A stretch of 64,000 bases of DNA from Rhizobium terricola (lineage in GTDB: Bacteria; Pseudomonadota; Alphaproteobacteria; Rhizobiales; Rhizobiaceae). Positions 15,961-23,718 of the stretch are shown piece after piece. Positions within the stretch are counted from its first letter, which is position 1; each line of letters starts with the position of its first letter. The notes beneath the pieces are model-generated. The model was not told the DNA's origin and did no database searches. It saw only the letters and a program-made list of their open reading frames with translations. The stretch spans positions 1-64,000 of the forward strand of contig NZ_JABBGK010000002.1 of assembly GCF_012927355.1 (NCBI RefSeq), read 5' to 3'. The position numbers and the translations under genes are program-made.

Positions 15961-16722
15961 TCACCCGAACCGGGCCCTCAGTCTGTCATCGTCGGCAAAA
16001 TCCGCGATCGCGAATCCGACTGCGCGGCGGGGGAAGTCGCAGAGCGCCTGCACACCGGCCGGCGAGAGACGGATGCGCCAGGTCTGGCGCTCGAGCGGTT
16101 CGCGGGCGGCAAAGCCCTTGGCCGTGAGCAAGGCGATGTTTTTGCCGCCCCTGGGATCACGGACCGAGGCGTAGAGAATGGCCCCGATCTCCCCTGCCCG
16201 CGCGTTTTCGGCCAGCGCCTGACATGCCTGATAGTCGCGCGGGTCCCGCCAGGCGGCCACGTCGCGGGAGAGCGGCGGCTCGGTCAGGTCGATGGCGCGC
16301 GGCGTGGCGATCGCCGCGGAAAAGGCGGTGTAGTCGCCGGCATTGGACGGCAGCGGCGTGGCCGGCGATTCGGCATAAAAAAGCAGGCGATAAAAGGCCA
16401 TCTCGGCCAGGGCCGTGTCGACGCTTTCGGCTGCGTAGAAGACCCCGAGCGTGCGGCCGGCGCGGCGGAAACGCGAACCATGCGGATAGACGCCGCCATA
16501 GCGGAAGGGCGTGGCGAGCAGGTAGTCGAGCCCGGTGCATTCCGGCGGGAGCGCCGGCTTGCTCTCCTCCAGCAGCGCCTCGAGCAGAACCTGCTCCTCG
16601 ACATTGTCGACAAGCTTCATGGTCGAGACCTGATGCTGCGCCTCGACCAGCCGCCAGAAGGCGCCAGAAATGGGGCGCGCCTCAGACGAGAGCGCGGCGG
16701 GCGTCCAGATAGGCCAGGACAT
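15961..16722 (-). CDS. RES-domain toxin
   Basis: A toxin of the RES family, which in studied members degrades or ADP-ribosylates with NAD+. The conserved set is visible: FWRLVEAQH and RYGGVYPHGSRF with the first Arg, a central Glu in ALAEMAFYRLLFY, and the Ser in ILYASVRDPRGGKN. The core begins near the codon for FWRLV (about 16665), and typical proteins are about 230 residues. The start is unsettled: ATG 16722 overlaps the antitoxin by 41 bp and gives 253 residues; the next ATG would remove conserved sequence. It lies directly after its Xre/MbcA-type antitoxin, forming a two-gene addiction-type module. Confidence 0.85.
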   Translation of the reverse strand: MSWPIWTPAALSSEARPISGAFWRLVEAQHQVSTMKLVDNVEEQVLLEALLEESKPALPPECTGLDYLLATPFRYGGVYPHGSRFRRAGRTLGVFYAAESVDTALAEMAFYRLLFYAESPATPLPSNAGDYTAFSAAIATPRAIDLTEPPLSRDVAAWRDPRDYQACQALAENARAGEIGAILYASVRDPRGGKNIALLTAKGFAAREPLERQTWRIRLSPAGVQALCDFPRRAVGFAIADFADDDRLRARFG

Positions 16723-17068
16723 CGACGAGACCGGAAACGGTGGTGATCTTCTCCAGCGGAACGCCGCCGAGCGCGAGGTTTTCGGCGCGAAGCCAGCCAC
16801 GGGCCACGCCCTCGTCGCCGCCGGCAATCGCATCGAGCGAGCGGAACAGCCGGATGAGGAGCAGCGCCAGCTCGAAGGGTTTCGTGCCGCGCTCGACGCG
16901 GAAGTCGAGGCGCTTCATGCGCGAGACACTCGCCTCGGACACGCCGATGACGGCGGCGAGCTGGCGTGCCGACAGCCCCAGCCGGTCGGCGGCGGCAACC
17001 ACGGCCTTGGTGACGGTCGCGGCTTCCGACGGCGCGGGCCTTGCGTATTCGTGGGCATGTTGCAGCAT
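16682..17068 (-). CDS. Xre/MbcA/ParS-type antitoxin for the RES toxin
   Basis: A 128-residue antitoxin. The N-terminal part has an Xre-like helix-turn-helix (LGLSARQLAAVIGVSEASVSRMKR), and the C-terminal part is the MbcA/ParS toxin-binding domain (ELALLLIRLFRSLDAIAGG, ARGWLRAENLALGGVPLEKI). It should neutralise the RES protein and repress the operon. The ATG at 17068 has AAGGA at a good distance; the frame extends further upstream, but across the inverted repeats that look like the operator. It ends inside the toxin gene region, as in most xre-res pairs. Confidence 0.9.
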   Translation of the reverse strand: MLQHAHEYARPAPSEAATVTKAVVAAADRLGLSARQLAAVIGVSEASVSRMKRLDFRVERGTKPFELALLLIRLFRSLDAIAGGDEGVARGWLRAENLALGGVPLEKITTVSGLVDVLAYLDARRALV

Positions 17069-17077
17069 GGAAAAATC

Positions 17078-17107
17078 CTTTCCTTGGAAAGAATGTAGTG
17101 CATTCTT
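17078..17107. promoter_or_regulatory. Two adjacent inverted repeats, candidate autoregulatory operator
   Basis: CTTTCCTTGGAAAG (17078-17091) is a perfect palindrome apart from its two-base centre, and AAGAATG-TAGTG-CATTCTT (17089-17107) is a 7-5-7 inverted repeat overlapping it. Both lie just before the antitoxin start, where an Xre antitoxin would bind. Confidence 0.6.
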
Positions 17108-17159
17108 GTCTGAAGATAAAGAGGCGCGGATTTCTGACGATGGATAGTACTCGTTCCCG

Positions 17160-17410
17160 CCCCTCATCCGCCTGCTGAGCCAGTCGAAGGGCGGCACCTC
17201 GGCCAGCCCTTCGCTTGAGCTCAGGCGTTCGTCATTCGAAACGATTCACCGGATCGTTTCGTCGGCTCAGCCGACCATTCCTCACGCCCGTTATGACGGG
17301 GAGAAGGGACAAGCGGCACCGCCGTGGCCGTCCCCTCTCCCCGCTTGCGGGAGCCGAAGGACGGGTCGAGACACGCGGCTCGACCCCCGGTCGGTCAGGG
17401 TGAGGGGCAA
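17160..17410. repeat. Family A intergenic repeat, copy 2
   Basis: About 251 bp with the same order of palindromes and the same end, GGTCAGGGTGAGGGGCAA, as copy 1 at 15683, in direct orientation. The two copies bracket the RES-Xre module. The gap 17108-17525 holds no gene. Confidence 0.85.
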
Positions 17411-17460
17411 TTCTCATCTGGCCCGCAGCATCGGTATGAGCAGCAAGACTCGTGACACGC

Positions 17461-17485
17461 AAAAGGCCGGCACTGGGCCGGCCTT
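17461..17485 (-). terminator. Terminator of ohr
   Basis: Read on the minus strand, AAGGCCGG and CCGGCCTT form an eight-pair stem with a seven-base loop, ending in four T. It lies 40 bp past the ohr stop. Confidence 0.7.
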
Positions 17486-17525
17486 CGGGCGGTGGATCAG
17501 GAAAGGGGGCGGACGCCGAGAGACC

Positions 17526-17948
17526 TCAGGCGACGGAGACCGGGACCTCGGTCGAGGTGCGCATGGCGTGGCTATAGGGGCAGACTATATGGGCTGCGGC
17601 GACCAGCTTTTCGGCCAGTTCGCGCTCCACACCGGGGATTTCGGCGCTGATCGCCACTTCGATGCCGAAGCCGGTGCCGTCTTCGCGCGGGCCGATACCG
17701 ACGCGGGTGGTGATCTTCGTATCTTCCGGGATCTTCACCTTTTCCTTGCCGGCGACGAACTTCAGCGCGCCCAGGAAGCAGGCGGAATAGCCGGCTGCAA
17801 ACATCTGCTCGGGATTGGTGCCGGTGGCGCCGTCGCCGCCGAGTTCCTTCGGGACGGTCAGCGTGACGTCGAGGACGCCGTTGTCAGAAACGGCGCGTCC
17901 GGCGCGGCCACCGGTCGCCGAGGCCTGGGCGGTATAGAGAATTGCCAT
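17526..17948 (-). CDS. ohr: Organic hydroperoxide reductase Ohr
   Basis: A 140-residue Ohr/OsmC-fold thiol peroxidase that reduces fatty-acid and other organic hydroperoxides in the cytoplasm. The two active cysteines are Cys57 (GYSACFLGAL) and Cys123 (HIVCPYSHAMR), with the start MAILYTAQASATGGR typical of Ohr rather than OsmC. It is divergent from ohrR with a palindromic operator between, the classical peroxide-inducible arrangement. Confidence 0.97.
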   Translation of the reverse strand: MAILYTAQASATGGRAGRAVSDNGVLDVTLTVPKELGGDGATGTNPEQMFAAGYSACFLGALKFVAGKEKVKIPEDTKITTRVGIGPREDGTGFGIEVAISAEIPGVERELAEKLVAAAHIVCPYSHAMRTSTEVPVSVA

Positions 17949-17991
17949 TGAGATGCTCCTTGTTTCGGGTTGCTACGCAGCCTATATAGAG

Positions 17992-18006
17992 CACAATTCA
18001 ATTGTG
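17992..18006. promoter_or_regulatory. OhrR operator
   Basis: A perfect 15-bp palindrome, CACAATTCAATTGTG, lies 44 bp before the ohr start, followed by a further half-site CAATTGT at 18010-18016. The pattern resembles known OhrR boxes (ACAATT-n-AATTGT). Confidence 0.85.
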
Positions 18007-18090
18007 CGCAATTGTTTTTTGCGCATTGCATCTCCGCCCGGAATTGGCGACACTTCCGGCGGGGACAAAAAAGGGGCTTTGATCAGCCAA

Positions 18091-18540
18091 ATGGACGATA
18101 CACTGAAAGAAAAGGAACCGACCCTCGACCGCCTGCTCTGCTTCGCACTCTACGGTGCGGCGCATGCCTTCAACCGCGCCTACAAGCCGCTGCTCGAGCC
18201 GCTGGGTCTCACTTATCCGCAATTCCTCGTGATGATGGCGCTGTGGGAAGAGGACGGGCTACAGGTGAAGACGCTCGGCGAGAAGCTGGGCCTCGATTCG
18301 GGCACGCTTTCGCCGCTGCTCAAGCGACTGGAACAGTCGGGTTACGTGGAGCGCCGGCGCGATACCGCGGACGAGCGGCAGGTGTTCATCCGCCTGACCG
18401 AGACCGGCCTCGCCATGAAGTGTCATGCGATGGGCATCATGCAGGCGATCGGCGAGCAGACAGGCTGCACCATGTCGGAACTGGAAGGCCTGCGCGACGG
18501 CCTCAAGCGGCTGAAGGTCAATCTCGGCGACGAGGAATAG
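18091..18540 (+). CDS. ohrR: Organic-peroxide-sensing MarR repressor OhrR
   Basis: A 149-residue MarR-family repressor. The peroxide-reactive cysteine is Cys17 in LLCFALYGAAHAF, the OhrR hallmark, followed by LTYPQFLVMMALWEEDG and the winged helix LGEKLGLDSGTLSPLLKRLEQSGYVERRRD. The ATG at 18091 matches the family start; the longer frame from 17953 would code through the operator. A second cysteine-bearing segment (MKCHAM, TGCTM) could support the two-cysteine type of mechanism. It should repress ohr and itself until oxidised. Confidence 0.95.
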   Translation: MDDTLKEKEPTLDRLLCFALYGAAHAFNRAYKPLLEPLGLTYPQFLVMMALWEEDGLQVKTLGEKLGLDSGTLSPLLKRLEQSGYVERRRDTADERQVFIRLTETGLAMKCHAMGIMQAIGEQTGCTMSELEGLRDGLKRLKVNLGDEE

Positions 18541-18613
18541 GGCCCAGGTATCACGTCCGAGGGTGCTGCGGCATCGCGCGCCGCCCCGCGCCCCTAAGCG
18601 GAGGAAAGACAGC

Positions 18614-19006
18614 ATGGATCAGGTCGAAGGCGGCTGCGTGTGCGGCAATGTCCGGATCGTCGCCTCGGGGCGACCCTATCGCGTCGGGATCTGCCACTGT
18701 CTCGACTGCCGCAAGCATCACGGCGCGCTGTTCCATGCCTCGGCGATCTTCCCGAAGGACGCCGTCACAGTTCAGGGTGAAGCGCGTGACTATCGTGGCC
18801 GGTTCTTCTGCCCGCATTGCGGCTCGCCGGTGTTCGGGGTGAGCGGCGACGAGGTCGAGGTCAATCTCGGCACGCTCGACGCTCCCGACCAGTTCAAGCC
18901 GACCTACGAATTGTGGACCGTCCGTCGCGAGGCCTGGCTGCCGCCGTTTCCGGAGGTCAGGCGCTACGAGCACAACCGGGATCCCGGCAGCCGCCACGAG
19001 GAATAG
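18614..19006 (+). CDS. GFA-family zinc-binding protein
   Basis: A 130-residue protein of the glutathione-dependent formaldehyde-activating (GFA)/CENP-V family. The zinc ligands are clear: GGCVCGNV, CHCLDCRKHHG and FFCPHCGSPVF. Most members are not proven formaldehyde enzymes, so the function is open. The ATG at 18614 follows GGAGGAAAG and gives the conserved MDQVEGGC start; the frame to 18563 is ignored. It is 73 bp downstream of ohrR and may be read through from it. Confidence 0.9.
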   Translation: MDQVEGGCVCGNVRIVASGRPYRVGICHCLDCRKHHGALFHASAIFPKDAVTVQGEARDYRGRFFCPHCGSPVFGVSGDEVEVNLGTLDAPDQFKPTYELWTVRREAWLPPFPEVRRYEHNRDPGSRHEE

Positions 19007-19018
19007 GCTCAAAGAAGA

Positions 19019-19056
19019 AAGGCGCCGCGGGCACGACCGGTGCCCTGCGACGCCTT
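19019..19056. terminator. Hairpin between convergent GFA and L,D-transpeptidase genes
   Basis: AAGGCG pairs with CGCCTT at the outside and GGGCAC with GTGCCC inside, with small internal bulges. It is suited to act as a terminator in both directions, but T-runs are short. Confidence 0.5.
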
Positions 19057-19081
19057 CTATCGGAACACTGGAACCCGGGCC

Positions 19082-19789
19082 TTACTGCCAGACCAGAACG
19101 CGCGCCTTGTTCGGCACACGCTCGTAAAGATCGATGATGTCCTGGTTCATCAGGCGCACGCAGCCCGACGAGACGGCCTTGCCGATCGAGTTCCATTCCG
19201 GAGAACCGTGCAGGCGGTAGAGCGTGTCTTCGCCGTTCTGGAAGATGTAGAGTGCGCGCGCGCCGAGCGGGTTCTTGAGGCCCGGCGGCATGCCGCCATT
19301 GGTGGCCGAATACTTGGCGAGCTCCGGCTGGCGGCCGATCATCTCGTCCGGCGGGGTCCATTTCGGCCATTTCTGGCGCCACTGGATGACGCCGGTGCCC
19401 TGCCAGGCAAAGCCTTCGCGGCCGATGCCGACGCCGTAGCGCATGGCGGTGCCGCCCGATTCGACCAGATAGAGGAAGCGCGACGGGGTATCGACGACGA
19501 TCGTGCCGGGCGGCTGGCCGGTCGGATCGACGACGCGCTGGCGATAGAAGCGCGGATCGATCTTCTGGTAGGGCACGGCCGGAATGACGAAGCCGCCGTC
19601 ATAGATCTCGCCATACATCGCATCGAGCTCGGCGGAACCGGCGGGGCCTTCCTCGATGATCGGCTGGGTGCGCAGGACGGGTGAGCTTACGGGGCGAGCG
19701 GTGGAGGCGCAGCTGGCAAGCAGGCTCGCCGCGCCGACACCCGACAAGGAAAGAAAGGTGCGGCGGGAGAAACTATTCGAAGAGGGCAT
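19082..19789 (-). CDS. L,D-transpeptidase (YkuD), Tat-type lipoprotein signal
   Basis: A 235-residue cell-wall enzyme of the YkuD fold, which makes 3-3 peptidoglycan cross-links or links proteins to peptidoglycan using a catalytic Cys. The active-site block reads YRLHGSPEW...SSGCVRLMN, and the substrate strand TIVVDTPSRFLYLV is typical. The N-terminus has a twin-arginine pattern (SRRTFLSLSG) followed by a lipobox LASC, so Tat export and lipidation are both plausible. The start may be ATG 19789 or a TTG at 19795; an AGGAAG fits the TTG better. A second paralogue lies immediately upstream on the same strand (20003-20830). Confidence 0.92.
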   Translation of the reverse strand: MPSSNSFSRRTFLSLSGVGAASLLASCASTARPVSSPVLRTQPIIEEGPAGSAELDAMYGEIYDGGFVIPAVPYQKIDPRFYRQRVVDPTGQPPGTIVVDTPSRFLYLVESGGTAMRYGVGIGREGFAWQGTGVIQWRQKWPKWTPPDEMIGRQPELAKYSATNGGMPPGLKNPLGARALYIFQNGEDTLYRLHGSPEWNSIGKAVSSGCVRLMNQDIIDLYERVPNKARVLVWQ

Positions 19790-20002
19790 GGACAATCAGA
19801 CTTCCTGTGAACGACGAGCTCCGGGACGTAGCTAAAAGCCGACGCAGCAGCTTTGTTCCCGAACTTGACGCAATGCAACAGGAAAGCGCGGCCAAGGCAA
19901 CCGAAGGACCGGTTCAACTCTTCGCGAGGGGCCAAGGGAGCGGTCCGACCGTGGCTTCCGGGCCACGGCGGGGCTGATCCTCAAGCGGCTGAGGCCACCC
20001 GT

Positions 20003-20830
20003 TCAGATCACCACGATCTGGGCCTTGGCGCCGACGCGATCATAAAGATCGATGACGTCCTGGTTGAACATGCGCACGCAGCCGGACGAAGTCGCCTTGC
20101 CGACGGACTGCCAGTCGGGGGTGCCATGGACGCGATAGAGCGTGTCCTTGCCGTTCTGGTAGATATAGAGGGCCCGGGCGCCGAGCGGATTGTTGAGACC
20201 GGCCTCCAGACCGCCCTCTTCCGCCGAGACCGGACGCAGGTCCGGCTGGCGCTCGACCATCTCGTTCGACGGCGTCCAGTGCGGCCACTTGCGCTTCATT
20301 TCGATCACGCCGCGGCCGGACCAGGCAAAGCCGTCGCGGCCGAGGCCGACGCCGTAGCGGATCGCCTTGCCGCCGGGCTGGACGAGATAAAGAAAGCGGG
20401 CCTTGGTGTCGACGACGATGGTGCCGGGCGCCTCGGTGGTGGAGTAGTCGATCTCGCTGCGCAGGTAGCTGCGGTCGACGCGATCGAGCGGGATGGCCGG
20501 AAGCGTGTGGCCGTCGTCGCGGATCACGCCGTACATGACCCGGTGGAGCGGATTGCTGACCGGCAGGCCGTAGGTCTGGTGGAACTGGGTCGTGTAGAGC
20601 TCGCGCTTCTGCGGCACCGGCTGGGTGGCGGCCGGCTGGACGCGGGCCGGATCGTAATAGACCGGGGCCACCTCGTCCTGGAACACGTCGATGTTCATGC
20701 GGCTCGTATCGGTGACAAAAAGGCAGCCGGACAACACCGAAAGCAGGGCCGTGCCGGACAGCAGGCCAAGCGTCCGGCGCAAGAGGGCGCTGCCGTTAAG
20801 GGACTGTTTCGAAAAGGTCTTGGACACCAT
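20003..20830 (-). CDS. L,D-transpeptidase (YkuD) lipoprotein, tandem paralogue
   Basis: A 275-residue lipoprotein L,D-transpeptidase. A basic start and hydrophobic helix run to the lipobox LSGC at about residue 36; no twin-arginine Tat pattern is evident, unlike the neighbour. The catalytic part has TIVVDTKARFLYLV, YGVGLGRDGFAWSG and VHGTPDW...SSGCVRMFNQDVIDLY. The two paralogues are similar through their catalytic domains but differ in the N-terminal 90 residues, suggesting an old duplication with different anchoring. The gap between them is 213 bp, so each probably has its own promoter. Confidence 0.93.
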   Translation of the reverse strand: MVSKTFSKQSLNGSALLRRTLGLLSGTALLSVLSGCLFVTDTSRMNIDVFQDEVAPVYYDPARVQPAATQPVPQKRELYTTQFHQTYGLPVSNPLHRVMYGVIRDDGHTLPAIPLDRVDRSYLRSEIDYSTTEAPGTIVVDTKARFLYLVQPGGKAIRYGVGLGRDGFAWSGRGVIEMKRKWPHWTPSNEMVERQPDLRPVSAEEGGLEAGLNNPLGARALYIYQNGKDTLYRVHGTPDWQSVGKATSSGCVRMFNQDVIDLYDRVGAKAQIVVI

Positions 20831-20911
20831 GACTCACCGCTTCATGCCGGAAATTTGCCGCACCCTTGCAGACGCGGCTGGCGCGAGGCTGTCGCCATGG
20901 TGTCCAGATCG

Positions 20912-22486
20912 TCAGGACTTCGCCTTCCCCGCCACCGGCAGGCGGACGTTCTTCAGAGAGAGGGCCGCGACGAAACCGATTGCGACGATGCCGCAGGCGG
21001 TGAGGAAGAGCGGGAAGAAGGCATCCGCATAGGCATTGGCGACCATCGCGCGGCTTGCCTCGGGCAGAGCGGCCATCGCCGCCGGTGTCAGCTCCTTGAA
21101 ATCGGCGACACCCGGGACCTGGTTCGTCATGTGGGCAAGGCCGGTGCCGAGGATCGCGCCGTAGATCGAGATGGCGATGGCGGCCCCCGACATGCGGGCG
21201 AGCGTCACCGTACCGGTCGCGGCCCCGACGTCGTCGCGGGAGGCGGCATTTTGCACGCCCAACACCGGCACCTGCTGGCCGATGCCGATGCCGATCCCGT
21301 GCAGCAGCATCAGGGCGGCGATGAAGACGACCGGCGTTCCGGCATGAAGCTGGCTGAAGATCGCCAGGCTGACGACACCGACGGCGGTCGAGGCGACCGA
21401 ATAGGGCTTGTAGAGGCCGCTTTTCGAGATGCGCCGGCCGGCCCAGAGGGAGCCCGCGGCAATGCCGCCGGTCATGGCGATGAACAGCAGGCCGGCCATC
21501 GACGGCGACAGGCCGGTGGTCGATTGCAGGAACAGGGCGACATAGTTGACCGAGCCGATGCCGATCGCCCCGGATGCCATCGACACGATCAGCATCAGGT
21601 TGATCGTGCGGCTGGAAAACAGGCTGAGCGGCACGACGGGTTCGGCGACGCGGCGCTCGACCAGGACCCAGCCGAAGGCGCAGAGGATGCCGAACGCGAC
21701 GACAGCCAGGCTTTCGATCGCGACCAGAGAGCCGAAGATCTGGGCGCTGTCGGCCCACAGCACGACGCTTGCCACGGCACCCGCCAACAGGAGCGCGCCG
21801 AGATAATCGATCTTCGGGCGGCGATGGGGCTTGCGGTGCGGCAGCAGGATAGCCAGGCCAGCCAGCACCAGGATGCCGATCGGCAGGTTGACGAGGAAGA
21901 TGGAGCGCCAGCCGAACAGGTCACTCAGCGTGCCGCCGAGCACGGGGCCGACGGCGCCCGAGGCCATCAGCGCCAGGCTCGAATAGCTCTGGTAGCGGGC
22001 GCGTTCGCGCGCCTCGAACAGATCGGCATTGATGGAGAAGATCGACACCATGATGCCGCCGCCGCCGAGCGCCTGCAGCACGCGGGCGGCGATCAGCGTG
22101 TCCATCGACACCGCGAGACCGCAGACGAGCGAGCCGACGGTGAAGATCGCCACGGCCGCCATGATCACATATTTGCGGCCGAACAGGTCGCCGAGCTTGC
22201 CGTAGACCGGCATGACCGTGCTCGCGACCAGCAGATAGGCCGATCCGACCCAGCCGAAACGTTCGAGCTCGCCGAATTCGCCGACGATGGTCGGCAGGGC
22301 GGTCGAGACGATCTGGTTGTCGAGCGTCGCCATGAAGAGCGCCGTCAGGAGAAGGAGGAAGACGGCGACCCGACGACGCGGATCGGCGACCAGAGAGACG
22401 AAGGGTGCGGGGGCAGCGGGAGCGACGGCGGGGGTAGCCGGGGCCGTCTCCTTGGCGTGGCTGCGGGATTGCGATGTGATGTCCAT
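20912..22486 (-). CDS. MFS multidrug exporter, DHA2 (14-TM) family
   Basis: A 524-residue proton-driven exporter with about 14 hydrophobic helices. DHA2 marks include LDNQIVSTALPTI in helix 1, the loop 2-3 motif GKLGDLFGRKYV (motif A) and ALGGGGIMVSI, then GPVLGGTLSDLFGWRSIFLVNLPIG (motif C and D region). A proline/alanine-rich cytoplasmic tail precedes helix 1. It is divergent from a MarR gene, a layout in which the drug or phenolic ligand of MarR induces the pump. The substrate is unknown. Confidence 0.93.
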   Translation of the reverse strand: MDITSQSRSHAKETAPATPAVAPAAPAPFVSLVADPRRRVAVFLLLLTALFMATLDNQIVSTALPTIVGEFGELERFGWVGSAYLLVASTVMPVYGKLGDLFGRKYVIMAAVAIFTVGSLVCGLAVSMDTLIAARVLQALGGGGIMVSIFSINADLFEARERARYQSYSSLALMASGAVGPVLGGTLSDLFGWRSIFLVNLPIGILVLAGLAILLPHRKPHRRPKIDYLGALLLAGAVASVVLWADSAQIFGSLVAIESLAVVAFGILCAFGWVLVERRVAEPVVPLSLFSSRTINLMLIVSMASGAIGIGSVNYVALFLQSTTGLSPSMAGLLFIAMTGGIAAGSLWAGRRISKSGLYKPYSVASTAVGVVSLAIFSQLHAGTPVVFIAALMLLHGIGIGIGQQVPVLGVQNAASRDDVGAATGTVTLARMSGAAIAISIYGAILGTGLAHMTNQVPGVADFKELTPAAMAALPEASRAMVANAYADAFFPLFLTACGIVAIGFVAALSLKNVRLPVAGKAKS

Positions 22487-22517
22487 GGCGGGGGTCCAGG
22501 TTAGCGATCGTCAATTA

Positions 22518-22551
22518 ATGTGCTTTTTGCATATATTTGTCAATAGCACAT
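22518..22551. promoter_or_regulatory. Candidate MarR operator region
   Basis: ATGTGCT and AGCACAT are exact inverted repeats 20 bp apart, with an AT-rich stretch (GCATATATTTGTC) between, in the divergent gap of the exporter and MarR genes. Symmetry is modest. Confidence 0.4.
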
Positions 22552-22607
22552 ATATGACGCTCGCATGAATTTCATTGACCCCTGCCCGCCATCTGCTATC
22601 AAGGGCC

Positions 22608-23132
22608 ATGAACGAGGATTATTCAGACACGCTCAAGAGCGACAAAACGCAGCCTCCCGGACCGGTTTCCAGCATCGGGCGCTCGATGGCGCGCATGCGG
22701 ATGATGATCGGGCGGCGGTTCATCGGGAATCTGGTGATCGCCCGCGTCGGGGCGGGCATGGAGCTGTCGCATCTCGACGTGGTGAGTGCGGTGCGCCGGC
22801 TTCAGAACCGGCAGGAGGCAACCGTCGGGGCAATCGCGGAACAGCTGAGGGTCGATCCGTCACGGTCGAGCCGCATCGTGGCCGACCTGGTCAAACAGGG
22901 ACTTCTCAGGCGGGAAGTCTCGCAGGAGGATGCGCGGCGGGCGATCGTGGTGATCACGCCGGTCGGCCAGGAGCTCCTGAACAAGGTGGACGAGGTCAAG
23001 CGAGAGACGATCAACGCGATCGTTGCGGACTGGCCGGCCGAGGACATCGCCCGCTTCGCCGAACTCTTCGAGCGGTTCATCACCGGGTTCGAACAGCAGA
23101 AAGAGAAACTCGACACGGACGGTACCGACTGA
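22608..23132 (+). CDS. MarR-family regulator of the exporter
   Basis: A 174-residue MarR protein. The winged helix is visible as VGAIAEQLRVDPSRSSRIVADLVKQGLLRREVSQEDARRAIVVIT, and helix 1-2 as LVIARVGAGMELSHLDVVSAVRRL. The start at ATG 22608 (MNEDYSDTLKSD) is chosen because the longer frame covers the operator region. It is divergent from the DHA2 exporter and is the natural candidate for its repressor. Confidence 0.9.
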   Translation: MNEDYSDTLKSDKTQPPGPVSSIGRSMARMRMMIGRRFIGNLVIARVGAGMELSHLDVVSAVRRLQNRQEATVGAIAEQLRVDPSRSSRIVADLVKQGLLRREVSQEDARRAIVVITPVGQELLNKVDEVKRETINAIVADWPAEDIARFAELFERFITGFEQQKEKLDTDGTD

Positions 23133-23310
23133 GGTCGGCAGCATCCCTGGCGGGTGGCCATTTGCAGGCCCCAAGAACCAATCCGGCCGACCCTGCATCG
23201 TCATGAGCAGGGCCGGCCGGTATCGTGCGCGCACACAGCCTACGATCCGCCGGCGCCAGTCCGCCTCAAAAGAGACGCCGGCAGGCGCGGCGCGCGTTCA
23301 ACGCGAACCG

Positions 23311-23517
23311 TCAGGCGGGCGTCGAAGACGATTTCATCGCATTGTACATCTTGCGGCCGAGAACGGCGGCAATCGGCAAGGCCACCACACAGCCCGCCGC
23401 GAAAGCACCGGCAATCTGCCAAGCCTCCATCATGCGCATGGACAACACGGCCGTCACAGCGCCGCCGCCAAGCACGGTTGCAACCAGAATATAAAGCACT
23501 GCAGAAAGACGAAGCAT
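23311..23517 (-). CDS. Small two-helix membrane protein
   Basis: A 68-residue protein beginning MLRLSAVLYILVATVLGGGAV, with two transmembrane helices (about 4-27 and 33-54) and a short basic cytoplasmic tail KMYNAMKSSSTPA. The inner ATG at 23517 has GGAGG five bases upstream, which itself overlaps the outer ATG at 23529, so the inner start is favoured. Function unknown; it stands alone between the MarR gene and the Tat protein. Confidence 0.65.
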   Translation of the reverse strand: MLRLSAVLYILVATVLGGGAVTAVLSMRMMEAWQIAGAFAAGCVVALPIAAVLGRKMYNAMKSSSTPA

Positions 23518-23718
23518 CCAGCCCTCCATCGTTTAACTTACCGGAGGAAAAATTAGACCTTGCTGAAACCACGGCATTGATCTGGCGCAAACGATCGCGC
23601 CCCGCCGCAGGATGGCTGTTTTGTCGCAGGTTGGCTTGCCGCGGGCGACGGTTTCGGCCAAGGTCCGGCTCGGCCCCAGGCGGGCAGATGGCGGACAGGT
23701 TCGAGGATCAGGCGAAAC

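Noticed and set aside
19853..22504. 883-codon open frame on the plus strand
   Set aside because: It lies opposite the L,D-transpeptidase and exporter genes, is rich in Arg/Asp/His/Gly, and matches no fold.
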